The notes: a model not told the origin generated them from the letters alone. Shown: positions 31,990 to 44,002, counted from the stretch's first letter. The stretch is DNA of 64,000 bases from Albugo candida (GCA_040437565.1 JBDOQK010000061.1:146608-210607), one strand, 5' to 3'. Numbers and translations are program-made.

Positions 31990-33290
31990 ACAATAAAATC
32001 AAAAAAACTTTCGGTTCTGCAAATTCTGTACAGTACTACTTAATCTAAGTCTGTAGTCTAAATCTACCGCTGCAAGTTTTGATGGTGCTGTTGGTGCTGC
32101 TGTTCCTTCTTGACGGTAGCTTCTGGCATTGTGACCTGTTTTTTGGCATTTTCGACATATTCGGCGATGCACAGGAGCATCCAAAGCAGCACTAACATGG
32201 TCAAACTTCGATGTAAGTCGCTGCGTTGAGCTCGATGGCCTACCACGCGTACACACTTGAACAGGATCGAGTATTTCTGTCCCTTAAATTGCCAAGACAT
32301 AGTCTAGCAGCGCACGCTTACGATGATTGGAAGCATTCTTCTACTCATCATTTATCCTCTTCAATGCTATCTCAATTCCGATTGGCATGGTCTCAGCCTC
32401 CATGTGAACTGGCATTGGCTGTACCATCCACCAACGCTGATCAAAATCATCAACAGACAGCGGTATTACTTGATGACGAAAAGTATGGGCATATGGATAG
32501 CCCATTGTGGATGTCAACAAGACTACAAGTAAATTCAAGTTAAGTTGCAGTTGATGGCACTTTGTCGCAATTAATCGCACTTTGTCGCAGTCTACAAACT
32601 TTGACAATCTCGGACATCGCTAAGCCGCTTCTGGTAGTCCCGATGAGCTGCGCGCAGACCTGCTGCTGAATATTTTCTTTCACCTTTAAGAACATGGAAC
32701 CTCGCCGCATCGTGACTATAGCCCGCTGCTTTTCGTTTTGCTGCACAACTACAGCAAGCTGGCCTTCGCAGGCAAGGTAAACTGCTGAATTCACTGACAG
32801 TAGATCCCCTTGCAATGAATGAAATTTCAGATACATCTGACTTTAGCCAGCAAAAACGGCACACAATACAGCTTACCTGTCGACACAGCGATTCCCGTTT
32901 TATGGCGACATGGGCGCTCTTCACCCAGGATGTTGTTACATGCCCATAATGATCCTTATTGGGCAGGAAAGCAGCAGCATACCGCTCCTTGTAAACCAGC
33001 CAAGTTGTCTCGAGGTAGCTCATCGAAGCTGCAGGGAAGGTGGCATGCATTTCTGAAAGTTGAGTTTGAAATTCTGCAATGAATGTCGTGGCAACAAGCT
33101 GGTTCCAGGCTTGGTAAAATTCTTGCCAGGATTCTGAGGCTTGAAATGCTGTTCTTTGCTTGGCAAGAATGTTGTTGCTGGTATGCCAGCGGCAAAGTAA
33201 GCAACATGCATTATGAAAGGTATCTGAAAGCGCGCTTATCAGCGCAAGGTCTCGGTCATTGACAAAGGTGATTACTGCATGCTGTAGGCC
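31990..33290 (-). pseudogene. MULE family C transposase, copy 2 (N-terminus missing)
   Basis: Minus-strand blocks from right to left: the second catalytic region VNDRDLALISALS (33225-33270), with the usual T-D of TDRE changed to N-D; LLCRWHTSNNILAKQ; FPAASMSYLETTWLVYKERY near 32980-33045; HVTTSWVKSAHVAIKR near 32890-32935; SWIM-like GYPYAH near 32490, with one Cys changed; and zinc knuckle CRKCQKTGHNARS near 32130-32170, which is intact. The tail ends with the family's closing phrase near 32000. The FAR1-like half and first Asp are lost at the Gypsy junction (33295). Confidence 0.8.
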
Positions 33291-33295
33291 ATATC

Positions 33296-35770
33296 TTTAG
33301 AAAACTCCTTTAAAATGGTCTGAACTTCTCGGAATTGACTGGCCCTTCGATCGTAACAACGGATGCTTCTGGATTCTGCATCGGTGGTATTCTTTCGCAA
33401 CGTATCAACGACAACGAGCACGCCAATGGGCTTTATTCGAAACATCTGGGAACCATGAATTAATTTGGCTAGCTCACTAGAAAGAGATGTTAGCCATCAA
33501 CAATTCTCTAGAAAATTGGGGTCCGTGTCTCCACAGAAGACACTTTTCAGTCTATATCGACAATTCAGCGTGAAAGGGGATTCTACACCATCCAGAGGTG
33601 TCTCTAAAGATGGCACGTATGCTGACTTTCTTTTCCCACTTTTACTTTCTTTTACATCATGTGAAAGAACGGTCCAATGTTGTGGCCGACGCATTTTCTC
33701 GTCCAGCAGTGTGTGGAGAGCATTCCAACGAGCCTGCTGCGCCCATTAACCATGTTATCGAAATATCGGGCGTCGAGCATGAGCGTACAGATGAGTGTTA
33801 TAGATATATCAATCTTTTGGATATGCCCAAGGTTCACTCGGCCCTTATTCAGTACATTACGCTTGATGTCTCCCTACTCTTGCTCGACGATGCAAAGTTG
33901 CGGGAGCAGAATTGTCGGACAGGAGTCGCTCGGGAGCAAATCCACAACACCGACTTTCAGGTTCACGTTTTGCGCGCGCATCTCAGCAAAGAAGTGCGAA
34001 AAGCGATTCAGCAGGGATATCACAAATACAACTTTCAAAGTATATTGAAATCAAAGCAGGCGAATAAGAACTTCATAATCGGCAAAAGACTCATGTATCT
34101 GAAGCAAGTTGATGCAATGAAGAAATTATGCATCCCAGACACGCCGGACTTAAAGACGAAGATTCTATAAGACCTTCACGATGCAGCCACAGCGACACAC
34201 TCAGGAGCTCGCAGACCGTACATGAACTTAAAAAAACGGTACTACTAGCCAAAGATACCTGAGAAGGTGCATGAGTACGTCGAGACATGTCCAACATGCG
34301 CTCGTTGGAAGTCAACAGGCAACGAAAAAAAGGACTGATGACTCCGGTCCCCATTCCGAAAAAATGCAAAGAAGTAGTGTCAATGGACTTCATTACTAGG
34401 CTACCCGCGTTGGAAGGGTACGATTCTATTTGCGTCGTCGTAGACAAGCTGTCCGAGCGACCGATTTATGCACCAACGTATACGACTGCCGATTCGAACT
34501 ACACCGCAATGTGTTTTTTCCGACGCCGTATTCCGACATAATGGACTGCCGAAAGTTATCATCAGCGATCGGGATCCAAAGTTCACCGTAAACTTCTGGA
34601 AATCTAACGAACATAATGGGTGTCAACTAAGCATGACGAACGCTCATAGGTCGCAAGTAGATGGACAAACAGAGCGCCAAGACTTGGTCTTAGAAGACGC
34701 ATTATGCTGCCTGGTACCGTACAGCGGGAAAATTGGGCCAAGCTACTTGTTACCGTAGAGTGCGCACACGCCACCTCGTTGGACGCGCAAACTAAGCTCC
34801 CCCATTTGAGATCGATACTGGAAGAAAGGTATGCAACCTGATTTCCTTGAAGTTTTCCAAAGATCTTCAAGACCTCGTCCATAAAGCACGTGAAAACTTG
34901 GAACATGTCCAGGAAAGGCACAAGAAGTACTAAAGCTTTAATAAAAACGTTTTCTTTTTTTGTTACTATCATATTATTAACATCAGGTGCAACTATAACG
35001 TTTTTATTTATAATAAATAATAATTTTATTACTGATATTATTTTATTTATTTTATCTCCTATTTTAACTTTTTCGATGCGAAAAGAACAAGCCACACCTA
35101 TAATGTAGGGAACTTAGTTCTGCTGTATACCAAGAACTTGCCACTCAAGACATTTAACGCTCATATTGAGTTGAAGAAAGCAAAGCTCTCGGCCAAAATA
35201 GTTAAAGCAACGTTCAAAATAATCAAGATAAATAACCCGACTTTAGCTAAGTTGAAGCTCTCGCGAAAAAAAAATGAAGAGACTAAACTCATCGTTCAAC
35301 GTCGACCTACTCTCTCCATACAAACCGAATGCATCTGAGTTCGCGAGATGTCCGATACCGAAAGCATTACTCATTATCCTTGAGTCAAATACGGAAGACG
35401 AAGTGCACATTGTAGAAACGTTTCTTCGTTGTCGTCTGCAACTGCCAAATAGAATGGCTAGTAAAATGACATGGCCACCCGAATGTTAGGAGCGCGAGAA
35501 AGTTATCCGCCACTTTTTTTCTTTTTTAAAATTTTATTTAAATTAATAAAAAAAATTGTTCCAAAAGAATATATATAACGTTTCACATTGGCAGCGACTA
35601 GAACAGAACTTTTATGACCACCGACGCGAAGTCAAGTACGGGGATATCTCAGGCCGCCTGGTACGCGCGACGAGATCCATCTGGGTAAAGATTACACAAC
35701 TAAATGCATATCGGATACGCCATGTCGTCACAGTCCTTCAAGAAATGACGTCACTACGAAGCTTTTAGAA
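33296..35770 (+). pseudogene. Ty3/Gypsy pol fragment: RNase H, integrase, possible chromodomain
   Basis: Plus-strand order: RNase H start TTDASGFCIGGILSQ near 33350-33395; RNase H end LLHHVKERSNVVADAFSRP near 33654-33710; integrase HHCC zinc finger, partly decayed (VETCPTCARWKS near 34280-34315); integrase core with SMDFITRLPALEGYDSI near 34380-34430, a HNGLPKVIISDRDP phrase near 34540-34580 and SQVDGQTERQD near 34651-34685. The post-core segment has YNVGNLVLLYTKNLPLKTFN near 35099-35160, then HIVETFLRCRLQ near 35406. The following WPPEC...KVIRHF wording is chromodomain-like but weak. Gag, protease and RT are absent; the element begins abruptly where MULE C copy 2 ends. No LTR found. Confidence 0.82.
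34931..35074 (+). other. 144-bp AT-rich insertion resembling mitochondrial DNA, inside Gypsy pol
   Basis: The Gypsy frame reads ...ERHKKY up to 34930 and resumes DAKRTSHTYNVG from 35075, as expected if nothing had been there. The 144 bases between are roughly 80-85 percent A+T, far above the surroundings. They read as a hydrophobic peptide in one frame (IILLTSGATITF, then INNNFITDIILFILSP). This composition and wording look like an oomycete mitochondrial membrane-protein gene; cox3 or tatC/ymf16 are guesses only. Its start and end are sharp and no target duplication is visible, fitting non-homologous repair filler. Confidence 0.5.
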
Positions 35771-35860
35771 GAAGGATAGTCTTAGAGGTAGCACAGAGTA
35801 GCGAACTAAGGACCTAGATCTTTTCAGTTCAAAAAATATAACACGTGCAGCACAAGCGAA

Positions 35861-35985
35861 GCTTGGAGCACTCTCTTTGTTGCCAAAGGCTTGTTTTCTG
35901 TGTTATTTATATTTGAGCCATGCCCTAGTGATTCTTGGAGGGCCAGAATAGTTACTGGTTTTAAGCGACACGCACTATACCACTT
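35861..35985 (+). repeat. Dispersed repeat, copy 2 (partner at 2140-2262)
   Basis: Shares TTGTTGCCAAAGGCTTGTTT and the following 100 bp, ending in a GCGACACGCAC-type phrase, with 2140-2262. It lies directly before a tandem array. Copy 1 is interrupted at the same relative point by the MULE at 2266. Confidence 0.65.
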
Positions 35986-35989
35986 TGAG

Positions 35990-36945
35990 GGATTTGAATT
36001 ATCTGAACAGCCATCCTGCATCTCACATTCCACAATGTTTGGAAAACATGTTACCTGGTTCATAAGAGTGCAGTTTACAAGGAATGAATATTGTAGTAGT
36101 GGATACGAGTTCAACAAACNNNNNNNNNNNNNNNNNNNNNNNNNNNNNNNNNNNNNNNNNNNNNNNNNNNNNNNNNNNNNNNNNNNNNNNNNNNNNNNNN
36201 NNNNNNNNNNNNNNNNNNNAGTAGTGGATACGAGTTCAACGATCCGGCTTAATATTGTATGAATTTGAAGCTGTGGTATTCAATTCTTCTATAACAAAGA
36301 ATTTCGAAAAATGAACAAAACATCTGTTAATACTAGCACTTTGATGGATTAAGATTATCTCAACACCGTCGAGTATTTCATTTTCTACCATGTTTCAACC
36401 ACTTTATCTAATTAATAGAATCAAACTGTATAAGCAATAGGTTTATGTGTAGTGGATCTTCCGAGTTCAATAGAATAGATTACTTGTGTATGAAATGAAA
36501 GCTTTTGTAATAAAGCCTCTTTCGTGAATGAATTTCTTGTATGAGCACTACCTGTTTGATGGATTTGGAATAGTGAACACCGTGACTGTGTCTCACTTCC
36601 TGTGTCTCACTTCCATGTTACCTGATTCAAGATAGTGCAGTGTACAAGTAATGAATATGGTTGTAGTGCAGACGAGTTTCACGAACTAGATCAGTATTGT
36701 ATCAATTTAAGGATTTCGTTAGATATGCTGACATAATAAAAAATGTCAAAGTATGACCAAAAAAGCTGTTACTACTACGACATTGTTGGTTCTGGACTAA
36801 TTGAACACTTTGCTGGTATCGCTCTTTCTACAATGTTCTGAAACCATGTAACCGGGTTCATGATGGTGAAGTGTTGAAGCAATGAATACTGTGAAAGTGG
36901 ATACGAGTTCAACGAACTAGCTTTGATGGTTGACCGTTTTAGAGA
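35990..36945 (+). repeat. Diverged tandem repeat array, unit about 200-250 bp, about four units
   Basis: Related blocks recur in order near 36035-36115 (continuing after the gap), 36400-36520, 36610-36720 and 36835-36925. Each carries ATGTTACCTGGTTCA-like, CAATGAATATTGTAG-like and GGATACGAGTTCAACGAACT-like phrases in that order. Units differ by many substitutions and indels. A perfect 15-bp duplication (TGTGTCTCACTTCC region) sits near 36585-36612. No coding capacity. A gap at 36120-36219 interrupts the first unit. Confidence 0.6.
36120..36219. other. Assembly gap 8
   Basis: 100 Ns. Only 21 bp (36095-36115) recur after the gap at 36220-36240. Because the gap lies in a tandem repeat this could be an artefact or true repeat structure. 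Confidence 0.75.
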
Positions 36946-38459
36946 AGGCTTTACGTGGATTACAATTTTGACTTACGTAGGGTATTTATAAGTAAAGCCA
37001 ATTCATCTAACAACTGTACTAAGGACTTCATGAGCTACTGATTCAGTCGCGTGTTACCAAACGTTATCTCTTCTCTGTCAACAACATCAAGAGTATCGGG
37101 TGACGCTGTTTCAATCGTGACTACTCAAAATCCGTTCCAACTTTCTTGATTATCCTTTCTGAAAGAAGAAGTCATCAGAACTTGGACAATTACTCACTCG
37201 ACTGCGGCTTTGATTGAATCGTCTCAATAATATCAATTAGTCGTTATTATAGCTCTGTTCTTAGTTGCCTGAACTGACGAATCAGTGACGAGGTCCTTGA
37301 TCATTTCTCGGGGCAATGATTTCTGTTATGTATCGTAAACGAGATCTTTGAAAACAGGCTAGTATTTATAGACAGGTACTTATAGTAGCGCTACTTCAGT
37401 AAAATCAAGACCAAAATAGGTTGTCGTGAATAAAATCTCAATTATTTCATTCAACGAATATCACATCATAGGAATGCAGGAAGAGTTCAAAAATATACCG
37501 ACTCATGTTCCAGCAGCGCTGTTTGCTTCTGGGTGGAAAGTTCACCCGCATGGGCAACACTGCTGACTAGCGATGTACTCTTTATAAATTTATACCAGAT
37601 TCTAAATTCAATAGACCTGAAATTTAAGTTGGCCAGTAAGGGGAAAACAAAAGATAATACTGTATCACTCGACAAGAACGAGTGTGAAACAGACTATACA
37701 TCTCTTCTGTGTGATTACACTTGAGATGTAACGCCCCCATCCCATTTGCAACACGTCTTCACTCATGGCTTCGATACAAAATCTCTGACTAAGCGAGGAC
37801 GTGCAATGAACGAATGTAATCCAGAAGCCTATATGCCATAACGGCTTGATGAAATTACGCAACCATGAAAAATGGACAAGTGCATACATGCCATTAAAAC
37901 CTGAGGGGGAGCAACCCGCGGCAATTAAATCAAGATGAGAGATAGAAGTCTCCCTCTCAATTAATGAAGAGGCTAAAAAGGTATAGCACGATGTTTGCTC
38001 CATCAGGAGCACTACGTTTATCTATCAAGTCAACGGACCAATAGTACCAATACAATTCTCTCACTATTCTATCTTTAAAGTGTGGCATCCGACCTTACAA
38101 TGTCCGCGCATGCTTTATTATTTCTTGATCTACCTTGATGTACCAATTCTTCTAGCATAATATCCTAGCAGCTCATCCCATAGCGAGGTCGCGTCACATC
38201 TTCAGCAATAAAAATACAGCGACTTGAAACTACGATAAGGAATCTACCACTTTTTTCGACAAAACCTGATTTGTGTATCAAAACTTCAAAAGAAGCGAAA
38301 GTACCATGTCTTCCATTCTGCTAAATCTAGACATGAACGTTATACCAAAACGAATCTTTTCACGGACGAAATTGTAAAACTTTGAAAAGCATATCAGCCA
38401 AATCGTAGAAATATGCATAATATATTGCGATATCACAAGTGAGAGATTAGCCCTCGCAG
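36946..38459. other. Unassigned region
   Basis: About 1.5 kb with only short frames. Two opposite-strand frames overlap at 37533-37724, and neither shows a known motif. No terminal repeats were recognised. Confidence 0.35.
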
Positions 38460-39990
38460 GTGCGCTTCATTTAGCCGTAGTTATCGCATGTAGTGCAGTT
38501 GTACGTGGGGTTCTTTTCCAAGGCTTCTGTGGCAGCCTAAGACTTAATTCGCTTCGCCTTCTTAGGCCGGCCTCGCTTCTTTGACACCATGAGGGGATGA
38601 TAATCTCGAGACGCGCCAATTCATCCTTCATCACGGATTGACTCATCTTCAACAAGGACTCGTAAGCACTACGGTAAACCTACTAGGTCCACGACGCATC
38701 GCCAAAAATCTTGAGCAGCGAAGGCTTCTTGACGGATCGAAGGGTCGTATAGAGATGAAAGCATGGCTCTTTTACGTATCCAGAGTAGCCACAAGAACTC
38801 GGATCTTCAGAAATATCTAGATTGATAGAACACTCGACAGATAGCTCTCCATCTTTTCTAACCTTGACTACGAAAGATGACAGAAAACTCAGGATGATTT
38901 TGATCTTGTAAACGACGAAGACAAAGCGCATGCACTCGGATTCCCTTGTTGCATAAGTCGTTAGTTCCCCCCACCAAAAAAGCCGACATAGCGACGAAAT
39001 CAACCCACTTGATCCCTATATACGTTTCCACCATCATAAGCTAGTCCAGAACTGGCTTCTCTATACCTCCAAGCAGGAATTTACTCACAGACTACATGTT
39101 GTTGCTCGTCATGATCCCAAATCGCGGAAGTGAACTATAAACGGCAGCTCATTTGAGCTTGTCAGCATCGAGTAGCCATAACAGCTCCTTTGAATTGATT
39201 TTCATTAAGCCACTGGTTCGCGATTTGAACTACGTAACCGTCAAGAAACTAGTAAGTCCAGTTCTTTCAGTGTTGCATTGTGAAATTCGGTGTTGAAGTT
39301 CTCGAGCACGTGACGAGCAGAAACGAATTGAGGGAGTCACCTACCTTCATAATCCTACATCGCCGTAATAAGACCCATTTGACTGCCGGAGATGACAAAT
39401 TGTGGCACTTCTATAAAGCGTAGCATCAGTTCTAGGAACCATGACCAACTGTCCTTAGTATCGCTTGACACCCAAGCGCATAGAACGTCTAGGCCATAGT
39501 TGTGCTATATGAACGTGGCACCTAGATTGATACCGCGATCTGCAAACGCGCGAAGCACATGATTGCCGGACTTGTATACGATGACGAATCGCCAAATTCA
39601 CGAAACGCGACATGTGCCATGTGTCCGCACTTGTTCATTTCGTGTACGTTTGACAAGATGAACTCATACTGCGTGCGATCTGAAGAATTGTGCTTTTGCT
39701 CGGACTCACGCGACAACACAAGTCTGGTACGCCAATCGAAGCCCACCAGCCGTCAGCTTATTCTGCAGCTGGACTGGCTTCAAGACCCTTATCCATAACG
39801 AACTGGAGTGTCGAATCAAGCAAAGCGACACAGGAGGACTTGTTACCACGACTAGATTTGGATTGAGCCAAATCAACCCTCGTAGCGTCGCATGTATGCT
39901 GCACGAACGTATGGGGCGGCTTAAATCCTCTTCTATACGTAGAAGCGCCTACGAAGCTGCGCTCTTGATCGCCACACAACACTTGTTGAG
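38460..39990 (-). pseudogene. SWIM/FAR1-type MULE transposase relic
   Basis: Read on the minus strand the C-terminal part is clear. A SWIM-like zinc motif region (VECSINLDISED...CGYSGYVKEPCFH near 38780-38850) precedes LRSVKKPSLLKIFGDASWT (near 38695-38755) and a YRSAYESLLKM phrase. A basic VSKKRGRPKKAKRIK AT-hook-like stretch near 38540-38590 is followed by a zinc-knuckle remnant YNCTTCDNYG...KRTC near 38465-38515. The upstream portion (39000-39990) is a mass of stops where the DDE core should be. Copy ends and TIRs were not found. The family differs from MULE B, C and E in this window. Confidence 0.55.
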
Positions 39991-40149
39991 TCTGTGGTCG
40001 CTCGATATGATACGAAACGCCCTTTTAAGTATTTCGTTGTATTAATCACCGCATTTATATGTCGTCGTGACTGTCGTAGCCGCACGTCCGCCCAGTCGCT
40101 CGGTGAACAGCCGTTACTTCACTCGTGTGTCTCACCAACGTAGCCGTTG

Positions 40150-40610
40150 TTGTCGGCAGTCTTCACAGTCGCCAGATTTATATGTACGAAGATAAGGCAG
40201 TCAAGATTGTCTAAATATCAGACGTTCTGGTATAGTTTACATATTTTCCAAACTCTGTTAAATACACCACTTCGCACAATACAACACCAGAAAGTATGGT
40301 TTGTGTACCACCAAAGTTTCGTTATACATATCAGTTTTATTTACGAAAAGTGGTAGAAAATTTTTACGCCCAGTTGAAAAATTTAAGGGTTGTATATTTT
40401 GTGACTACGAGACGCAAATGTGACTTTATGATGCTGTGTAAGAATGGCGGACGCCGTACACTTACCTACAGCCGTGTGTCCGTTAGCAATTATCTTTACG
40501 GTACCCAAACTACTCAAATAGGAGCCTCTGAAAAGGTTAGCTGGTTTTTGATGGTCGTTACTGCATTGCATAACATGTGTGATTTATCTACAAAAAAGTG
40601 AGATTGATAC
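40150..40610 (+). pseudogene. PIF/Harbinger-like (DDE_Tnp_4-type) transposase C-terminal scrap
   Basis: A plus-strand frame reads PPKFRYTYQFYLRKVVENFY, then AQLKNLRVV, and ends VVTALHNMCDLSTKK. The RxxVENxFxxLK and ALHN phrases are the hallmark of the C-terminal catalytic region in Harbinger-type transposases. The first two Asp blocks are absent and no TIR is recognisable, so this is a remnant. The assignment rests on these two phrases only. Confidence 0.42.
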
Positions 40611-42036
40611 AACTCGCCAAACGAATAATTTAAATGAATACTTGATAAAAGCCTAGTCGCTATTTGGATAAGGAGAAAAACCCAAAATAATCGAAATGAG
40701 TTGATATCTCGTTTCATAGTGATCATTGAGGTAAGTTGCCTTCGCTCACTTTGCACACTAATTTTTCAAGTTCTTTGGCGAACTTTCGACAAGTCAAAAT
40801 GTAATTCTTCGAGCCATTGATATTCGGATCCGGACGTTTGTGTAGAAATAAAGGCTCTTCTTTGGTAACTCCAGCGCCCTCCATGCCCATACCTTTTTGT
40901 ATGCTATTTCAAAATCAGCGCTACGATCAAGTCCACATCATAGAAATTTGTAGATCTCTACCAGGATCTGACGTGTAGGTATCTTTCTTTTTTTCCTAAC
41001 AAAGGACTTTATTTTTTGAGTCTGGTAACAACAGAAGGATGCAGCTTACAATTTTGAAATCCATAAGTGAAAATATTGGCATCATGTCATGATGATATCT
41101 GAATTCTCGAGATTCAAACTCTAATAATTCAAATAGAAAAACCACAAAGCATTCTGAGTTAAACGAAGAGAAGATCCATACGTTTCGTATAAGAGCTTAG
41201 TCTAGCAAAATTCTACGAGATTAATCATAACGTCATGTTAGAAGACGTAAAAGGGAATCATGCTTTATGGTGAGGTGACTGGACTTTCTTTGTGACAACT
41301 GTTTTATCCTCTGAGCTGCTTATTCAGACTTGCATTATTGCGTGGTAGCGAAAATGAAGTGAATCTACGGTCGAATTGAGCCGATTGATCTTTTGCTTCA
41401 TAAGGAAAGGGAAGTTATGTCTCGATCTCATAGTCATTGATAGATGACATTGATTCACTCAGTACTAAAGTAAATATGATGGACTTCTGTGCGGGAAAGT
41501 TATCCGATTACAAGAATGCGCTTTCTCGAAATGCGAAAGACACGCCTCTTAGTCACAACAATAATCACTAGTACTGTACACTTTACTTGTTTCTTTTTTG
41601 AGTACATTCGCAAACTTGTATCGCATTATAGCGTAATATTAAGTTTGCAAACAGTACGGTTTTAACGTATGAAAGCATGCTGGTATTACTAGAGCGCTTG
41701 CAATATCGCAAATAGCGGCTTCGTTCTGGTTTCATATCTCGCTGGCTCTACCTTAGACCAGATTGTGCAAACTTTCAGCTTTTTTAGGTTTTCTCAGGTG
41801 ATGCTACGATTGTTGACAACAATTGTGACGAAATTGTAAAACCGCTTGGCAGCTTGATCATACTCAACGTAGTATATGCTAGATTATTCGATTGGCAACC
41901 TCTCTTTAGTAGTGGTATGAACCGGTCATTTGGTATCATCTCATTAGCAACGTACATAGATTCGGATAATCTCCATGAAGGGCTTATCGTAGATCACGTT
42001 ACACTTTCGAACGAAAACTGCAATAAACTAAGGAAG
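40611..42036. other. Unassigned region, including a short plus-strand frame at 41854-42036
   Basis: About 1.4 kb with no recognised element. The plus-strand frame from about 41790 to 42036 reads smoothly (PLGSLIILNVVYARLFDWQP, and later NLHEGLIVDHVTL) and is stopped by a TAG within the first bases of the TIR element that begins at 42037. It could therefore be an exon or ORF truncated by that insertion. I do not recognise the protein. Confidence 0.35.
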
Positions 42037-42718
42037 TCGGTATAGCCACACACCCTTTTGGTATATCGACACACCCTAACTTAAATGAGAAGAGCGGAAT
42101 CGTTAGACACGCTAAATATCCCTTTAAATTGGAGCCGGTATCGCCACACTCGCTAAATTCTAAATATATCTCAGTTCACGTATGTGTCGCTCCTAACATA
42201 TGTGATGCTGGACGTTTAAGGGGACGTGGTCTTAGCGCCTAGAAAGTAACCTGCCGATACGTAATCAACAATCCGATTGTAGAGCCGTACTTGATTGCAA
42301 CGCAATGTATCATTAGTACGAAAACAGAAAGTAGGAATGAAGAAATGGATGTTGATGGTAACGAGATAATTGAGATGGAGCGTTCGTAGTTAGTAAAATA
42401 TAGTTTATGAAACAACGCGGGATAGGTATTTAGAAAATGGATACAAAAATCATAATAAGCGACGTAATCAAGCACACCAATTAGAGATGTTGATTTCTGA
42501 CTTGTATCACAGCTAGATTTATTTTAATTTAGGAGGTGTGGCGCTACCGGTCCCCATTAAATTTAGGGGATTTAGGGGGTGGCGCTACCGTTTCCTCATT
42601 TAAATTCGATTTCGGGGGTTTAGCGAGTGTGGCGATACCGGCTCCCATTTATTTGGATAGTTAGCGAGTGTAACGATACCGGTGTTCTCACTTAAGCTAA
42701 GGTGTGTGGCTATACCGA
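42037..42718. mobile_element. TIR element F with internally repeated ends
   Basis: 682 bp. Both ends begin TCGGTATAGCCACACACC on their own strand and stay alike for about 150 bp. Within each TIR the phrase GGTATCGCCACACTCGCTAA and variants recur at spacings of about 50-60 bp; three or four units are visible on the right side. No transposase is present and no convincing target duplication was found. Confidence 0.75.
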
Positions 42719-42788
42719 ATCCCTGCATTAATCCGTTAATTCACATTTGAAGTGAAGCCTATCACTGATTGGCTGATTGATTATTTTA

Positions 42789-44002
42789 GGCCACTACAAA
42801 ATGTACACACACCCCTGTGCTAAATGTACACCCAACCGATTAATAGCCAATCAAAAGCCTGGAAAAACTTTCTTGCGTCGCGATACTGTTTGGACGCGCA
42901 GTTTTCTTCTGTTACATTCCTTTGTAACAGATTCGTCACTTAGGTGCTGATGTTGCGCCTTCTCACACACTTTTTACAATGACCGTAAATTGTACAGGAC
43001 ACTTATCACTTTGGGGATACAACACCTCCTACTCTTTCTAATTACTGTAATTCGAGTGCATAATAACTCGAGCAATTCTCAATACAGGATAGGAGAAACA
43101 CCTCGATAGATCGTCTTGTGTCTCTTCACATACTCGTGACGCTGTTCAAGCCAGTCAGCATTGATGAATGTTTTGATCTATCATGAAAGCCTTTTCCTCA
43201 AAGCATCGTACACTATGCTTGAACTCGCCTCCGATTAGCTGGCATCTTAACCAAGATCATGTTCTCATAGAGCCACAATCTGAAGTGAATGATCAGTATG
43301 TCTGGCTTGAGGAGTCTGAGACAAATGTTCTTTTAGCCTAGGCTGAAGGCTTTCTGATTATAACAATACTTTGACGTGGCACATTTCTCCTACTTGCTGA
43401 ATTCGGTACATGCTCCTGTGCTATATAGGTTAATTTCATTATTTTGAGTGTATACGAGTCATGCAGACAAATTCTCCCGGTCTTTTACTGGAAGAAACAT
43501 CTTCTGGCAAAAGATTTAAGCTACGTTTGATGTGTCCGTTTTTGTATTTATAATGTTGCCGCTTAAATGAATGAATGATGTTCGCTACTGCACTAGACGA
43601 CTTGGGTTGCTGTAACCTAGATTTTTTTAGATATGAAGCCACCGATGTATTCTCTGCTGTAATTAGTCGCATTTTTATTGATTTTATGTGTGCTCAAGAC
43701 TCTCTCTATGGATGGTACACCACTGCTTTTGTAGCAGGATGCAATTAATCGCTTCTAAAATAAGACAAAAGATCATCTTTGCGACATCAAACGCTTCAGA
43801 TTAAAGAGTATGACTTCGCCGAAGCGGCTAGTCTCTCTTTCTAAACGCTGCTTTTTTGTTTTTATTGGTTCATGGTCTCGCCCTTGTTACTTAGACAGAG
43901 GTGAAACAAATATTTACGCGTCCGAACAGTTTCGCGACGCGAAACTGTTTTCCAGGCTTTTGATTGGCTATTAACCGGTGGGGTGTACATTTAGCAGTGG
44001 TC
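42789..44002. mobile_element. TIR element G (MITE-like), next to the long ORF
   Basis: 1.2 kb. Left end GGCCACTACAAAATGTACAC and reverse-complemented right end GACCACTGCTAAATGTACAC. Both continue with TTAATAGCCAATCAAAAGCC and then a CG-rich GCGTCGCGA block. The left end has an extra 25-bp duplication of the AAATGTACACnC phrase. Flanks are T-rich and nearly match (TATTTTA and TTTTTTA). No transposase domain inside. Its right end is 46 bp before the ATG of the long ORF at 44049. Confidence 0.75.

Larger units (their letters stand above)
29054..33295 (-). mobile_element. MULE family C, copy 2 (right end lost, MULE B nested inside)
   Basis: The outer TIR block starts GGGATTCGTTATGCGGCACT at 29054 and the inner block GGGAATCGTTGATCAGCCCC at 31905. 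Together they form the same double-block end as in copies 1 and 3. MULE B (29170-31894) sits in the AT-rich spacer between the blocks. Family C transposase sequence follows on the minus strand to 33295, where it is cut off by the Gypsy element, so the right TIR is missing. Confidence 0.75.

Noticed and set aside
34890-35108. A small membrane protein ORF
   Set aside because: It exists only because an AT-rich insertion interrupts Gypsy pol; both ends of the frame are out-of-frame pol sequence.
36000-36945. CRISPR-like array
   Set aside because: Units are long, diverged and lack constant repeats with unique spacers; the genome is eukaryotic.
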